This document shows, piece by piece, positions 16,819-27,747 of a DNA stretch of 64,000 bases. The notes below the pieces were generated by a model that searched no databases, was not told the DNA's origin, and saw only the letters and a program-made list of their open reading frames with translations. Source of the DNA: Polaribacter huanghezhanensis (GTDB taxonomy: Bacteria; Bacteroidota; Bacteroidia; Flavobacteriales; Flavobacteriaceae); contig NZ_CP128595.1 in NCBI RefSeq assembly GCF_030444335.1, positions 186,001-250,000 on the forward strand. Direction: 5' to 3'. Made by a program: the position numbers and the translations under genes. How positions within the stretch are numbered: the stretch's first letter is position 1; every line of letters starts with the position of its first letter.

Positions 16819-17955
16819 ATGAGACACCTTTCACTTCTTTTCTTATTGATAATGAGCTGTTTTCCTTTACACGCTCAAATAGAAAATATTACAGAAAAGT
16901 ATGATTTACCAAATGCTGTTTCAGAAACTTCTGGATTGCTTTTTTTAAATGGAAAATTAATTACTCATAATGATTCTGGCGATGCTGCTAACTTATATGA
17001 ACTTGACACCATTACAGGAAATATTATAAGAACAATTAATATTAGCAATGCAACAAATGTAGATTGGGAAGATATTACTCAAGATGACACTTACATTTAC
17101 ATTGGCGACTTTGGAAACAATAGTAATGGAAATAGACAGGATTTAAAAATCTATCGTATTTTAAAGTCTGACTTTACAAATAGCACAAGCATTACTTCAG
17201 AAACGATTGCATTTAGCTATGAAGATCAAACAGATTTTGCTTCGCAACCAAATAATTCAAATTTTGATGCAGAAGCAATTTCTGTTTACAAAGACAAACT
17301 TGTAATTTTCACGAAAAACTGGAAAGACAATACCGTAAATGCGTATACAATTCCGAAAATTATTGGAAATCATTCTGCAAAAAAAGTAAGCTCATATACT
17401 TCTAACGGATTGATAACAGGTTCTACTTATAACAAAGATGATGACAGTTTTTTATTATGTGGCTATACAACAAATGGCGCGCCTTTTTTAATTTATATCA
17501 AAGTTAATGCAATTACAAATGATGCTATTTTTAGTGGTGTTATAGAAAGAACTGATATTAACCCCACTTTAGGCCCAAGTCAAATAGAAGGAATTACAGC
17601 AATAAGTGGTGAAAAATATTTTTTGTCTCGTGAAAAAGTAGAAATAGGTGGAACAGTTTTAACTCAAAAATTATATCGGTTTGACAATGGTTCTTTTAGT
17701 CCTTTACATATTGATGATGTAGAATTGACTCGTTTACAAGTATTTCCTAACCCCAGTCAAGAAATTTTATTTATTAAAGGATTAAACTTAGATATTAAAC
17801 AACTTTTTGTAATTGATATAAATGGAAAAACGGTTATAAATCAAAAAAATTCCAATAATCAAATTCTAATTAAAGAATTAACTATTGGAACTTATTTTTT
17901 AAAAATTGCATTAAAAAATAACACAATTATTACTAAAAAATTTATTAAAAATTAA
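16819..17955 (+). CDS. Secreted protein with type IX secretion (type A) sorting domain
   Basis: A 378-residue exported protein. The signal peptide (MRHLSLLFLLIMSCFPLHAQ) supports ATG 16819 over a TTG 33 bases upstream. The body has beta-propeller-like repeats (SETSGLLFLNGKLITHNDSGD, NVDWEDITQDDTYIYIGDFGNN). The last 75 residues (LQVFPNPSQEILFIKG ... GTYFLKIALKNNTIITKKFIKN) are a type A T9SS C-terminal domain, so it should be secreted and cell-surface attached. The function of the body is unknown. The 3' end overlaps the convergent arginase gene by four bases. Confidence 0.88.
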   Translation: MRHLSLLFLLIMSCFPLHAQIENITEKYDLPNAVSETSGLLFLNGKLITHNDSGDAANLYELDTITGNIIRTINISNATNVDWEDITQDDTYIYIGDFGNNSNGNRQDLKIYRILKSDFTNSTSITSETIAFSYEDQTDFASQPNNSNFDAEAISVYKDKLVIFTKNWKDNTVNAYTIPKIIGNHSAKKVSSYTSNGLITGSTYNKDDDSFLLCGYTTNGAPFLIYIKVNAITNDAIFSGVIERTDINPTLGPSQIEGITAISGEKYFLSREKVEIGGTVLTQKLYRFDNGSFSPLHIDDVELTRLQVFPNPSQEILFIKGLNLDIKQLFVIDINGKTVINQKNSNNQILIKELTIGTYFLKIALKNNTIITKKFIKN

Positions 17956-18911
17956 AGCACTTTTTTTATGGTCTTGGTAACATCATCCAAAATTTCGAAT
18001 GCGGTTTCTGCCATAACATTTCCTTTTAAATCTAACAACGGATTTACTTCAACAAACTCTACACAAACTACTTTTTTTGTTTCAATAATCTGATTCATTA
18101 TTTGCGTCACTTCTTGTTGATCAAACCCTTTAGAAACAGGGGTTCCCGTTCCGTAAGAAACCATATCACAATCCATAGAATCTACATCAAAAGAAATGTA
18201 AATAACATCGCAATTAGACAGTTTTTCTAGAGCTTCATTCACACATTTTTCTAAACCTCTAAAACGAGTTTCAGAAACTGTATAATTTTTTATTTTAAGG
18301 TTCTTAATTTGCTTTTCCTCTGGGTCTTCAGTATCTCTAACTCCAAAATACACCACATTTTCTGCAGTAACTTTAGGTCCATGAATCCCAATATTTTTCA
18401 TTCGCTCCCACAAATCTGCAGTTTGTCTAGATACTTCGTTTATTTGAAAATCAAGATTATCTTCAGATAAAGCAGCTGCTAATGGCATTCCGTGTATATT
18501 TCCAGATGGAGATGTATATGGTGAATGAATATCTGCATGCGCATCAATCCAAACTACTCCAACAGTTTCTTTTGGATACGCCGCTTTTACCCCACTAATT
18601 GTACCCAAAGCAGAAGAATGATCTCCAGACAATACAATCGGAAACGTTTTTTCTTGCAACGTAACTTTTACGTGATTGCTAAGTCGAGTACATTGCATTA
18701 ACACACAATCAATCCGTTTTGCAAAAGAATTTTTTACTTTGTTATAAATAGATTCGTTTGCTGTTGACACATCTATAAAATCAAACTGATCAAAATAATT
18801 GTTATTCTTATTTATTGCAGCAATTTCTATCGCATCAATTCCCATATCAGAACCACGAGTTCCAGCTCCAATATCAGATCTATTTTTAATTATTTTTATT
18901 GAGTTTAACAT
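17952..18911 (-). CDS. rocF: Arginase
   Basis: A 319-residue ureohydrolase that converts arginine to ornithine and urea. The manganese-binding motifs are present in order: GDHSSALG, DAHADIHSP and SFDVDSMD, followed by EFVEVNP. The substrate-loop sequence SGNIHGMPLAAAL favours arginase over agmatinase. It starts 14 nt after the gltA stop, so arginase is probably co-transcribed with citrate synthase. Confidence 0.9.
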   Translation of the reverse strand: MLNSIKIIKNRSDIGAGTRGSDMGIDAIEIAAINKNNNYFDQFDFIDVSTANESIYNKVKNSFAKRIDCVLMQCTRLSNHVKVTLQEKTFPIVLSGDHSSALGTISGVKAAYPKETVGVVWIDAHADIHSPYTSPSGNIHGMPLAAALSEDNLDFQINEVSRQTADLWERMKNIGIHGPKVTAENVVYFGVRDTEDPEEKQIKNLKIKNYTVSETRFRGLEKCVNEALEKLSNCDVIYISFDVDSMDCDMVSYGTGTPVSKGFDQQEVTQIMNQIIETKKVVCVEFVEVNPLLDLKGNVMAETAFEILDDVTKTIKKVL

Positions 18912-18925
18912 ATTATAAACGTCTA

Positions 18926-20212
18926 TTATCTTTTATCAATCGTTGTAAAACTCCTTAAAGTCTCTCCAGTATAAATTTGTCTTGGTCTTCCAATAGGTTC
19001 TTTACCCAAACGCATTTCTCTCCATTGTGCAATCCAGCCAGGCAATCTTCCTAAAGCAAACATTACGGTAAACATTTCTACAGGGATTCCCATAGCACGA
19101 TAAATAATTCCTGAGTAGAAATCTACATTTGGATATAATTTTCTGTCAACAAAATATGGATCATTTAATGCTTCTTGTTCTAGGCTTTTTGCAATTTCTA
19201 AAATAGGGTCATTTACGCCTAAGTTATTTAAAACTTCATCTGCAGCTACTTTAATAATTTTAGCTCTTGGGTCAAAATTCTTATACACTCTATGTCCAAA
19301 TCCCATCAAACGGAAAGGATCATTTTTATCTTTTGCTTTCGCCATGTATTTTTTTGTATCTCCACCATCTTCTTTGATCGCTTCTAACATTTCTAACACT
19401 GCTTGGTTTGCACCACCGTGTAATGGCCCCCAAAGAGCAGAAATTCCTGCTGATAAAGAAGCAAATAATCCAGCATGAGATGAACCCGTTATTCTAACTG
19501 TAGACGTAGAGCAGTTTTGCTCGTGATCTGCATGTAAAATTAACAACTTATTCAATGCATTTACAACAATATTGTTTGTTGTATACTCTTTATTAGGTTG
19601 CTTAAACATCATTTTATAGGTGTTCTCTACATACCCTAAACAACAATCTCCATAATCTAACGGCAATCCTTGTTTCTTACGCATAGTCCAAGCTACTAAA
19701 ACAGGGAATTTACCCATGATTTTCACAATAGCATTGTACATTTCATCCGCAGAATCTACATTTACAGAGGATGGATTAAAAGCTGTTAAAGCAGAAGTTA
19801 ATGAAGAAATAACACCCATTGGATGTGCAGATTTAGGAAATGCATCTACTATTTTTCTGATATCTTCATCAACAATAGATTGTGCGCAGATATCATCTTG
19901 AAACTTTTTTAATTGCTGTTCAGTTGGCAATTCTCCAAAAATTAATAGAAATGCAACTTCTAAAAACTCTGCCTTCTCAGCCAATTCTTCTATAGAATAA
20001 CCTCTGTATCTTAAAATCCCTTTTTCTCCATCTAAAAACGTAATGGCACTTTCACAAGAGCCTGTGTTTTTATATCCTGGGTCAATTGTAACAACTCCTC
20101 CAGTTACTGTTCTTAATTCTTTAATATCAATTGCTCTTTCATTTTCTGTTCCTGTAATTAACGGAAAATCAAACTCTTGTCCGTCTATTTTTATGGTAGC
20201 TTTATCTGACAT
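18926..20212 (-). CDS. gltA: Citrate synthase
   Basis: Condenses acetyl-CoA with oxaloacetate at the entry to the TCA cycle. At 428 residues with an N-terminal beta domain (TIKIDGQEFDFPLI) it is the type II, hexamer-forming bacterial form. Catalytic blocks are HADHEQNCSTSTVR, SLSAGISALWGPLHGGANQ, GFGHRVYKNFDPRA and NVDFYSGIIY. It is first in an operon with the arginase gene. Confidence 0.96.
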   Translation of the reverse strand: MSDKATIKIDGQEFDFPLITGTENERAIDIKELRTVTGGVVTIDPGYKNTGSCESAITFLDGEKGILRYRGYSIEELAEKAEFLEVAFLLIFGELPTEQQLKKFQDDICAQSIVDEDIRKIVDAFPKSAHPMGVISSLTSALTAFNPSSVNVDSADEMYNAIVKIMGKFPVLVAWTMRKKQGLPLDYGDCCLGYVENTYKMMFKQPNKEYTTNNIVVNALNKLLILHADHEQNCSTSTVRITGSSHAGLFASLSAGISALWGPLHGGANQAVLEMLEAIKEDGGDTKKYMAKAKDKNDPFRLMGFGHRVYKNFDPRAKIIKVAADEVLNNLGVNDPILEIAKSLEQEALNDPYFVDRKLYPNVDFYSGIIYRAMGIPVEMFTVMFALGRLPGWIAQWREMRLGKEPIGRPRQIYTGETLRSFTTIDKR

Positions 20213-20246
20213 TATTTCTAACTTGTTTTAATTATGAAGTGAATTG

Positions 20247-20254
20247 CGAAGATA
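20247..20254 (-). promoter_or_regulatory. Possible -7 element upstream of gltA
   Basis: On the minus strand TATCTTCG lies about 35 nt before the gltA start and matches TAnnTTTG except for one base. The nearest upstream TTG at a reasonable position gives a long 25-nt spacer, so this is only a tentative promoter. Confidence 0.4.
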
Positions 20255-20335
20255 CCAATTTTTCAAAGATTTTAAAAGTCAAGTTAGATAGAATTTTAAC
20301 ATAAAAACATAGATTTAACTTATTTTTAAGCATAA

Positions 20336-20367
20336 AAAAACCTTATAAAATAAATTATAAGGTTTTT
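20336..20367 (-). terminator. Terminator downstream of eno
   Basis: A perfect 13-bp stem, AAAAACCTTATAA (20336-20348) with TTATAAGGTTTTT (20355-20367) and a six-base loop. On the minus strand it ends in a run of seven Ts. It separates eno from gltA. Confidence 0.85.
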
Positions 20368-20386
20368 AATTATTGTAAAAAGTAAT

Positions 20387-21706
<1,320 letters not shown>

Positions 21707-21721
21707 TCAAACAGAAAAATC

Positions 21722-22825
21722 TTATTTATTTTTAATATTTTCTATAAATTGATCGAACAAATATTCTGCATCGTGTGGCCCGGGACTTGCTTCTGGGTGA
21801 TATTGGACAGAGAAACAGTTTTTATTTTTCATTCTAATTCCAGCTACAGTATGATCATTTAAATGCACGTGTGTAATTTCTACATTCTCATTTGCTTCTG
21901 TCTCTTCTCTATTAATTGCAAATCCATGGTTTTGAGAAGTAATTTCTCCTTTTCCAGTGATTAAATTTTTCACAGGATGATTAATTCCTCTGTGTCCATT
22001 ATGCATTTTATACGTTGATATTCCGTTTGCCAACGCAATCACTTGATGTCCTAAACAAATACCAAATAAAGGCAAATTTCTTTTAATAATTTCTTTTGCC
22101 GTATTTTGTGCATCAACTAATGGTTCTGGATCTCCAGGTCCGTTAGAAATAAAGTATCCGTCAGGTTTAAAAGCACTCATTTCTTCAAAACTTGCATTGT
22201 ATGGAAATACTTTTATGTAGGCATCTCTTTTTACAAAGTTTCTTAAAATGTTCTTTTTAATTCCAATATCTAAGGCAGAAATTTTATACGTTGCATTTTC
22301 ATCACCTACAAAATAAGGTTCTTTTGTTGACACTTTTGATGCCAATTCCAAGCCATTCATGTCTGGAACTTTAGCTAATTGTTTTTTTAATGCATCAATA
22401 TCATCAACTTCTGTAGAAATAATTGCATTCATTGCTCCATTATCTCTAATGTATGCAACTAAGGCTCTTGTATCAACATCAGAAATAGCTACTGTATGGT
22501 GTTTGATAAACCAATCTTTTAAGTTTCCATCAGAATCTACTCTAGAATGCGTAAAGCTAAAATTTCTACAAATTAACCCTGCAATTTTAATTCCGTCAGA
22601 TTCAACTTCGTCATCATTAACTCCATAATTTCCAATATGTGCATTTGTTGCAACCATTAATTGACCAAAGTAAGAAGGATCTGTAAAGATTTCTTGATAA
22701 CCGGTCATACCTGTATTAAAACAAATCTCTCCGGTTGCAGTTCCTTCGATCCCGATAGATTTACCATGAAAAATAGTCCCGTCTGCTAATAAAACTAAAG
22801 CTTTTTTTTGTTGTTGGTATTTCAT
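21722..22825 (-). CDS. carA: Carbamoyl-phosphate synthase small subunit
   Basis: The glutamine amidotransferase subunit that feeds ammonia to CarB for pyrimidine and arginine synthesis. The N-terminal CarA domain (ALVLLADGTIFHGKSIG) is followed by a class I glutaminase domain with nucleophile Cys in LFGICLGHQVIAL and the His/Glu pair in VQYHPEASPGPHD. The length of 367 residues is standard. carB is not adjacent. It is preceded by its own promoter-like element after the rplQ terminator. Confidence 0.96.
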   Translation of the reverse strand: MKYQQQKKALVLLADGTIFHGKSIGIEGTATGEICFNTGMTGYQEIFTDPSYFGQLMVATNAHIGNYGVNDDEVESDGIKIAGLICRNFSFTHSRVDSDGNLKDWFIKHHTVAISDVDTRALVAYIRDNGAMNAIISTEVDDIDALKKQLAKVPDMNGLELASKVSTKEPYFVGDENATYKISALDIGIKKNILRNFVKRDAYIKVFPYNASFEEMSAFKPDGYFISNGPGDPEPLVDAQNTAKEIIKRNLPLFGICLGHQVIALANGISTYKMHNGHRGINHPVKNLITGKGEITSQNHGFAINREETEANENVEITHVHLNDHTVAGIRMKNKNCFSVQYHPEASPGPHDAEYLFDQFIENIKNK

Positions 22826-22874
22826 TATTAGTTGTGTGTACTTTTATTAATTGTTATTTCAATCGTTTCGATTA

Positions 22875-22882
22875 CAAAAGTA
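22875..22882 (-). promoter_or_regulatory. Candidate -7 promoter element for carA
   Basis: TACTTTTG on the minus strand, about 50 nt before the carA ATG and just after the rplQ terminator, matches TAnnTTTG. No convincing TTG was found at the usual distance. Confidence 0.5.
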
Positions 22883-22930
22883 ATAATATCTTAATTAGTA
22901 AACTTTTGTTGTTTATAAAATTGTATAAAA

Positions 22931-22962
22931 AAAAGGGATAAACGTAAACGCTTATCCCTTTT
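22931..22962 (-). terminator. Terminator ending the ribosomal protein super-operon
   Basis: On the minus strand AAAAGGGATAA (22962-22952) and TTATCCCTTTT (22941-22931) form an 11-bp stem. A T-run of about eight follows, 26 nt after the rplQ stop. Confidence 0.88.
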
Positions 22963-22987
22963 ATATGATTTCATTAGAAATATCATA

Positions 22988-23461
22988 TTATTCTTCAGAA
23001 GTTTCTGGTGTTTCGGTTTCTGCAACATCAACAACAGTATCAGCTTTCTTCTTCCCTCTACGAGTAGTTTTCTTAGCTTTCTTACCGTTAGGATTGTAAA
23101 TTTCGTTGTAATCAACTAATTCTACCATTGCCATAGGAGCATTATCTCCTTGACGATTCCCTAATTTAATGATACGTACATATCCTCCTGGTCTATCTGC
23201 AATCTTCACAGATATTTCTTTGAATAATTCTGTAACAGCATATTTATCTCTAAGGTAACTAAATACAACACGACGGTTGTGAGTAGTATCGTTCTTAGAT
23301 TTTGTAAGTAAAGGCTCTACGAATCTACGTAGTGCTTTTGCTTTTGCTTCTGTTGTGTTAATACGTTTGTGCTCAATTAATGAACAAGACATATTCGCTA
23401 ACATCGCTTTTCTATGTGCTGTCTTTCTTCCTAAGTGGTTAAATTTCTTACCGTGTCTCAT
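22988..23461 (-). CDS. rplQ: 50S ribosomal protein L17
   Basis: L17 of the large subunit. The conserved core [24 protein letters not shown] to VELVDYNE fills the first 120 residues. The remaining 37 are a lysine-rich then acidic tail ([13 protein letters not shown] ... ETPETSEE), the long form seen in Bacteroidetes. It is last in the alpha operon, 60 nt after rpoA, and is followed by a terminator. Confidence 0.97.
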   Translation of the reverse strand: MRHGKKFNHLGRKTAHRKAMLANMSCSLIEHKRINTTEAKAKALRRFVEPLLTKSKNDTTHNRRVVFSYLRDKYAVTELFKEISVKIADRPGGYVRIIKLGNRQGDNAPMAMVELVDYNEIYNPNGKKAKKTTRRGKKKADTVVDVAETETPETSEE

Positions 23462-23521
23462 GACGTTTTCTTTTTACTCTCATCTTGCATCAACCCAGTT
23501 TGGGGCGCAAAATATGAAAGG

Positions 23522-24514
23522 TTAATCTCTATCTAATTTATATTTACTTAAGTCCATTCCGAAGTTTAGGTTTTTATTAATCACTAACTCTTCTAATTCA
23601 GTTAATGATTTTTTACCGAAGTTACGGAACTTCATTAAATCGTTTTTATTGAATGATACCAAGTCTCCTAAAGTATCTACTTCTGCTGCTTTTAAACAGT
23701 TTAAAGCTCTTACTGATAAATCCATGTCTACCAACTTAGTCTTTAATAACTGACGCATGTGTAATGATTCTTCATCATATGTTTCAGTTTGTGCTATTTC
23801 ATCAGCCTCTAAAGTGATACGCTCATCAGAGAATAACATAAAGTGATGAATTAATATTTTAGCAGCTTCTGTTAATGCATCTTTAGGATTGATAGAACCG
23901 TCTGTGTCTATATCGAAAATCAATTTTTCGTAGTCAGTTTTTTGCTCTACACGAAAATTTTCAACAGCATATTTTACATTCTTTATCGGAGTGTAAATAG
24001 AATCTGTAAAAATTGTTCCTAAGGGTGCAGTTGATTTTTTGTTTTCTTCTGCAGGTACAAATCCTCTACCTTTTTCTATAGAAATTTCCATGTTTAATTT
24101 CACAGATTTATCCATATTACAGATCACTAAATCAGGATTTAGTACTTGAAAACCAGAAATAAAACGTTGTAAATCTCCAGCAGTTAATTGTTCTTGACCA
24201 GAAATATTGATAGAAACTGATTCTTTATCTGTTTCCTCAATTTGTTTCTTAAAACGTACTTGTTTTAAGTTCAAAATTATTTCTGTTACATCTTCTACAA
24301 CTCCTTTAATTGCAGAAAATTCATGCTCTACACCATCAACTCTTAATGATGTGATTGCAAAACCTTCTAATGAAGACAACAATACTCTTCTTAATGCATT
24401 ACCAACTGTTAACCCAAAACCTGGTTCTAAAGGTCTGAACTCAAATCTACCAGAAAAATCTGTAGATTCAATCATTATTACTTTATCCGGTTTTTGAAAA
24501 TTTAAAATTGCCAT
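23522..24514 (-). CDS. rpoA: RNA polymerase alpha subunit
   Basis: A 330-residue subunit that nucleates RNA polymerase assembly. The N-terminal domain has [28 protein letters not shown]; the C-terminal DNA- and activator-binding domain has [39 protein letters not shown]. It lies 98 nt after rpsD and 60 nt before rplQ, wider spacing than elsewhere in the operon. Confidence 0.98.
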   Translation of the reverse strand: MAILNFQKPDKVIMIESTDFSGRFEFRPLEPGFGLTVGNALRRVLLSSLEGFAITSLRVDGVEHEFSAIKGVVEDVTEIILNLKQVRFKKQIEETDKESVSINISGQEQLTAGDLQRFISGFQVLNPDLVICNMDKSVKLNMEISIEKGRGFVPAEENKKSTAPLGTIFTDSIYTPIKNVKYAVENFRVEQKTDYEKLIFDIDTDGSINPKDALTEAAKILIHHFMLFSDERITLEADEIAQTETYDEESLHMRQLLKTKLVDMDLSVRALNCLKAAEVDTLGDLVSFNKNDLMKFRNFGKKSLTELEELVINKNLNFGMDLSKYKLDRD

Positions 24515-24612
24515 ATGTTTTCTTCGTTTTTAATTGTTATTCAGTTGCGCGATTTATAAGAGTGAAGATGTTCAAACAAACCCTTTGGCCAAATTTCAAT
24601 ATGATTAATTTA

Positions 24613-25218
24613 TTATTTAGAGTATAACTCTACTATTAATTGCTCTTTGATATTCTCTGGAATTTGTACTCTTTCTGGTGCTTTTACAAACGTACCTGAT
24701 AATAAATCAGAGTTCCAAGTTAACCATTCGTACACGTTACTATTAGAAGCTAAAGCGCTTTCAATTGCAACCAAAGATTTAGATTTTTCTCTAACCGCTA
24801 CAACATCACCATCTTTTAAAGTGTGTGAAGGAATGTTTAAAATTTCTCCGTTCACAGTAATGTGACGGTGAGAAACTAATTGACGTGCTGCGCTACGAGA
24901 ATTTGCGATACCTAAACGGTATACTACATTGTCTAAACGAGATTCACATAACTGTAATAAAACCTCACCAGTAATACCACCGGCTCTTTGAGCTTTTTTA
25001 AACAAGTTAGAGAATTGACGTTCTAAAATACCATAAGAGTATTTTGCTTTTTGTTTTTCTTGCAATTGGGTAGCATATTCAGATTTTTTACCTCTTCTTT
25101 TTGCGTTTCCATGTTGCCCTGGAGGATAATTTCTTTTTTCAAAGTTTTTATCATCTCCGAAAATTGCTTCTCCGAATTTACGGGCAATTTTAGTTTTTGG
25201 TCCTGTATATCTTGCCAT
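24613..25218 (-). CDS. rpsD: 30S ribosomal protein S4
   Basis: A primary 16S rRNA-binding protein of 201 residues. [39 protein letters not shown] and the S4 RNA-binding domain [33 protein letters not shown] are clear. The N terminus lacks zinc-binding cysteines (C-minus type). S4 represses its own operon in several bacteria; an 82-nt structured gap precedes this gene. Confidence 0.97.
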   Translation of the reverse strand: MARYTGPKTKIARKFGEAIFGDDKNFEKRNYPPGQHGNAKRRGKKSEYATQLQEKQKAKYSYGILERQFSNLFKKAQRAGGITGEVLLQLCESRLDNVVYRLGIANSRSAARQLVSHRHITVNGEILNIPSHTLKDGDVVAVREKSKSLVAIESALASNSNVYEWLTWNSDLLSGTFVKAPERVQIPENIKEQLIVELYSK

Positions 25219-25231
25219 TTCTTAGTTATTA

Positions 25232-25286
25232 AAGCTGGGATTATGAATTAAGGCGAAACTCCTTCGATAATCTAAAAATCCAACTT
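25232..25286 (-). promoter_or_regulatory. Candidate structured leader of rpsD (possible S4 autoregulation)
   Basis: The 82-nt gap between rpsK and rpsD folds, on the minus strand, into a closing helix: AAGTTGGATT (25286-25277) with AATCCCAGCTT (25242-25232), with one wobble and one bulged C. Inside, CGAAGG...CCTT and CGAA...TTCG offer competing short pairings. Most gaps in this operon are 1-25 nt, so the length and structure suggest a regulatory element. S4 as the ligand is inferred from gene position. Confidence 0.5.
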
Positions 25287-25300
25287 AGTTAAAAATTAAA

Positions 25301-25684
25301 TTATACTCTTCTTCTTTTTGGAGGTCTACATCCATTGTGTGGTGCTGGAGTTACATCAATAATTTCTGTAACTTCAATTCCGTTATTATGTAATGTTCTT
25401 ATTGCGCTTTCTCTACCATTACCTGGTCCTTTAACAAAAACCTTTACTTTTCTAAGTCCAGCTTCATGAGCAACTCTTGCACAATCTTCTGCAGCAGTTT
25501 GCGCAGCATATGGAGTATTCTTTTTAGAACCTCTAAACCCTTGCTTACCAGCAGATGACCATGAAATTACGTCCCCTTTTTTGTTTGTTAAAGAAATAAT
25601 GATGTTGTTAAACGAAGCTGTAATATGTGCTTCACCAACAGATTCAACAATAACTTTACGCTTTTTTGTACTTGCTTTAGCCAT
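25301..25684 (-). CDS. rpsK: 30S ribosomal protein S11
   Basis: A platform protein of the small subunit, 127 residues. The family blocks are [40 protein letters not shown] and the C-terminal [18 protein letters not shown]. It lies 12 nt after rpsM. Confidence 0.98.
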   Translation of the reverse strand: MAKASTKKRKVIVESVGEAHITASFNNIIISLTNKKGDVISWSSAGKQGFRGSKKNTPYAAQTAAEDCARVAHEAGLRKVKVFVKGPGNGRESAIRTLHNNGIEVTEIIDVTPAPHNGCRPPKRRRV

Positions 25685-25696
25685 AATATCTAGTTA

Positions 25697-26071
25697 TTAT
25701 TTAGTAGCTTTCTTTTTGTTAGCTACTGTTTTTCTTTTACCTTTTCTTGTTCTAGAGTTGTTCTTAGTTCTTTGTCCTCTTAAGGGAAGACCAGTTCTAT
25801 GACGGATACCTCTGTAACATCCAATATCCATCAAACGTTTGATGTTTATTTGAACTTCAGAACGTAATTCTCCTTCAATTGTGAAAGACCCAACTTGTTC
25901 TCTAATTGCTGCGATTTGATCATCAGTCCAATCTTGAACTTTAATACTTTCGTCAACCTTTGCGTTTGCTAAAACTTCTTTAGCTCTACTTGCTCCTATA
26001 CCAAAGATGTAAGTTAAAGCGATAACTCCTCTTTTATTCTTTGGAATATCAATACCTGCTATTCTTGCCAT
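25697..26071 (-). CDS. rpsM: 30S ribosomal protein S13
   Basis: A head protein of the small subunit that contacts the P-site tRNA and L5, 124 residues. It begins [26 protein letters not shown] and has [23 protein letters not shown] near the end. Its ATG overlaps the rpmJ stop by one base (TAATG), which suggests translational coupling. Confidence 0.98.
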   Translation of the reverse strand: MARIAGIDIPKNKRGVIALTYIFGIGASRAKEVLANAKVDESIKVQDWTDDQIAAIREQVGSFTIEGELRSEVQINIKRLMDIGCYRGIRHRTGLPLRGQRTKNNSRTRKGKRKTVANKKKATK

Positions 26072-26187
26072 TACCCTTGTCTTTGTTTAAATCTAGGATT
26101 TTGTTTATTAATCACATATAATCTACCTTTTCTGCGAACTATTTTGCAGTCGGCACTTCTTTTCTTAACTGATGCTCTAACTTTCAT
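26071..26187 (-). CDS. rpmJ: 50S ribosomal protein L36 (zinc-less form)
   Basis: A 38-residue gene between infA and rpsM that starts [20 protein letters not shown] and ends PRFKQRQG. Of the C-C-C-H zinc ligands in canonical L36, only the second cysteine (C14) remains; the positions of the first Cys, third Cys and His carry S, N and a non-ligand residue. This is a C-minus L36. Position and the KVRASVKK and KQRQG ends make the identity secure. Confidence 0.95.
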   Translation of the reverse strand: MKVRASVKKRSADCKIVRRKGRLYVINKQNPRFKQRQG

Positions 26188-26198
26188 CTGTATTTGTT

Positions 26199-26414
26199 TT
26201 AATATCTATAAGTAATTCTGGCCTTAGTTAAATCATAAGGACTCATTTCTAATTTCACTTTATCTCCTGGTAACAACTTAATATAATGCATACGCATTTT
26301 ACCAGAAATGTGTGCTGTAACAATATGCCCATTCTCTAACTCTACACGAAACATCGCATTTGATAATGCTTCTGTTATGGTTCCGTCTTGTTGTATTGCT
26401 GGTTGCTTAGCCAT
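26199..26414 (-). CDS. infA: Translation initiation factor IF-1
   Basis: A 71-residue OB-fold factor that occupies the A site during initiation. It has the family blocks [57 protein letters not shown]. It lies one base after secY; adk and map, often found here in other bacteria, are absent. Confidence 0.98.
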   Translation of the reverse strand: MAKQPAIQQDGTITEALSNAMFRVELENGHIVTAHISGKMRMHYIKLLPGDKVKLEMSPYDLTKARITYRY

Positions 26415-26415
26415 A

Positions 26416-27735
26416 TTATTTTAATGCTTTTCTACTAGTTCCTGTTTTCATTAAACCATCATAATGACTGTTTAATAAATACGAGTTAATTTGTTGAATG
26501 GTATCAATTGCAACTCCTACCATAATAATCAATGATGTTCCACCATAAAACATTGCCCAACTTTGTTGTACTCCAAATTGATACGCAATTGCTGGCAAAA
26601 TAGATAAAGCTGCTAAGAATAACGATCCTGGGAACGTAATTCTAGATAATACAGAATCTAATCTTTCTGCAGTATCACTTCCTGGTTTAATTCCTGGTAT
26701 AAAACCACCACTTCTTTTTAAGTCATCGGCCATTTTATTTGTAGGTATTGTAATTGCTGTATAAAAATAACTAAATACAATAATTAATACTGCAAATAAC
26801 ACATTGTACCACAATCCATGAATATCTTGCAATTCACTTAACATTGGGTATTTTCTTGCTAAAGCTACTGGCAAAAACATAATTGCCTGTGCAAAAATGA
26901 TTGGCATTACACCTGCTGCATTTAGCTTTAACGGAATGTATTGTCTTGCTCCGGCTACATCTTTAATATCTCCAACAACTGTTCTTCTAGCATATTGTAC
27001 AGCAATTTTTCGAACGGCTGTTACTAATAAAACAGTTAATAAAATCACCACAAACCAAACAAAAATTTCTAACAAAATCATCATAAATCCTCCAGCTCCT
27101 GCATTAGAAGTTTTAGCAACTAATTCTTGTACAAATGCTGATGGAAATCTTGCAAGAATCCCGACAGTAATTAATAATGATATTCCATTACCAACACCTT
27201 TGTCTGTAATTCGTTCTCCTAACCACATCGCAAAAACAGTACCTGCTGTTAACAATATAATTGATGAGAACCAAAATGCTCCACCAGGAACTAAAAATGC
27301 TTGTTCTGGTAAACCAAATGATGTTTTAATCGCAGTTATATAAGTTGGTGCTTGCACTAATGTAATACCAATTGTTAACCAACGAGTAATTTGTGTAATT
27401 TTCTTTCTTCCACTTTCTCCGTCTTTTTGTAGTTTTTGTAAATATGGAACCGCGATTCCCATTAATTGAACTACAATAGAAGCAGAAATGTATGGCATAA
27501 TTCCAAGTGCCATGATAGACGCTCTAGAAAATGCTCCTCCAGTAAATGCATTTAATAATCCTAAAAGACCCGTAGAAGTTTGAGATTTTAAAGATGCTAA
27601 TTGTAATGGATCAATTCCAGGTAATGGAACCTGAGCCATAAAACGATACACAGCGATTAAACCTAACGTTAAAATAAGCTTTTGTTTAAGCTCTTCTATT
27701 TTCCAAATGTCTCTTAAAGTATTTATCAACTTCAT
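26416..27735 (-). CDS. secY: Protein translocase subunit SecY
   Basis: The channel subunit of the Sec translocon, 439 residues and about ten membrane helices. Signature regions are [15 protein letters not shown] (TM2/plug neighbourhood), [14 protein letters not shown] and [18 protein letters not shown]. It is the last gene of the spc segment and lies 12 nt after rplO. Confidence 0.98.
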   Translation of the reverse strand: MKLINTLRDIWKIEELKQKLILTLGLIAVYRFMAQVPLPGIDPLQLASLKSQTSTGLLGLLNAFTGGAFSRASIMALGIMPYISASIVVQLMGIAVPYLQKLQKDGESGRKKITQITRWLTIGITLVQAPTYITAIKTSFGLPEQAFLVPGGAFWFSSIILLTAGTVFAMWLGERITDKGVGNGISLLITVGILARFPSAFVQELVAKTSNAGAGGFMMILLEIFVWFVVILLTVLLVTAVRKIAVQYARRTVVGDIKDVAGARQYIPLKLNAAGVMPIIFAQAIMFLPVALARKYPMLSELQDIHGLWYNVLFAVLIIVFSYFYTAITIPTNKMADDLKRSGGFIPGIKPGSDTAERLDSVLSRITFPGSLFLAALSILPAIAYQFGVQQSWAMFYGGTSLIIMVGVAIDTIQQINSYLLNSHYDGLMKTGTSRKALK

Positions 27736-27747
27736 ATTTACTTAATC

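Noticed and set aside
22891..23115. 74-codon frame overlapping the 3' end of rplQ
   Set aside because: Lysine-rich product is an out-of-frame reading of the L17 tail and the terminator.
26897..27343. 148-codon frame antisense to secY
   Set aside because: Long open antisense frames are expected opposite hydrophobic, low-GC genes; no domain was recognised.
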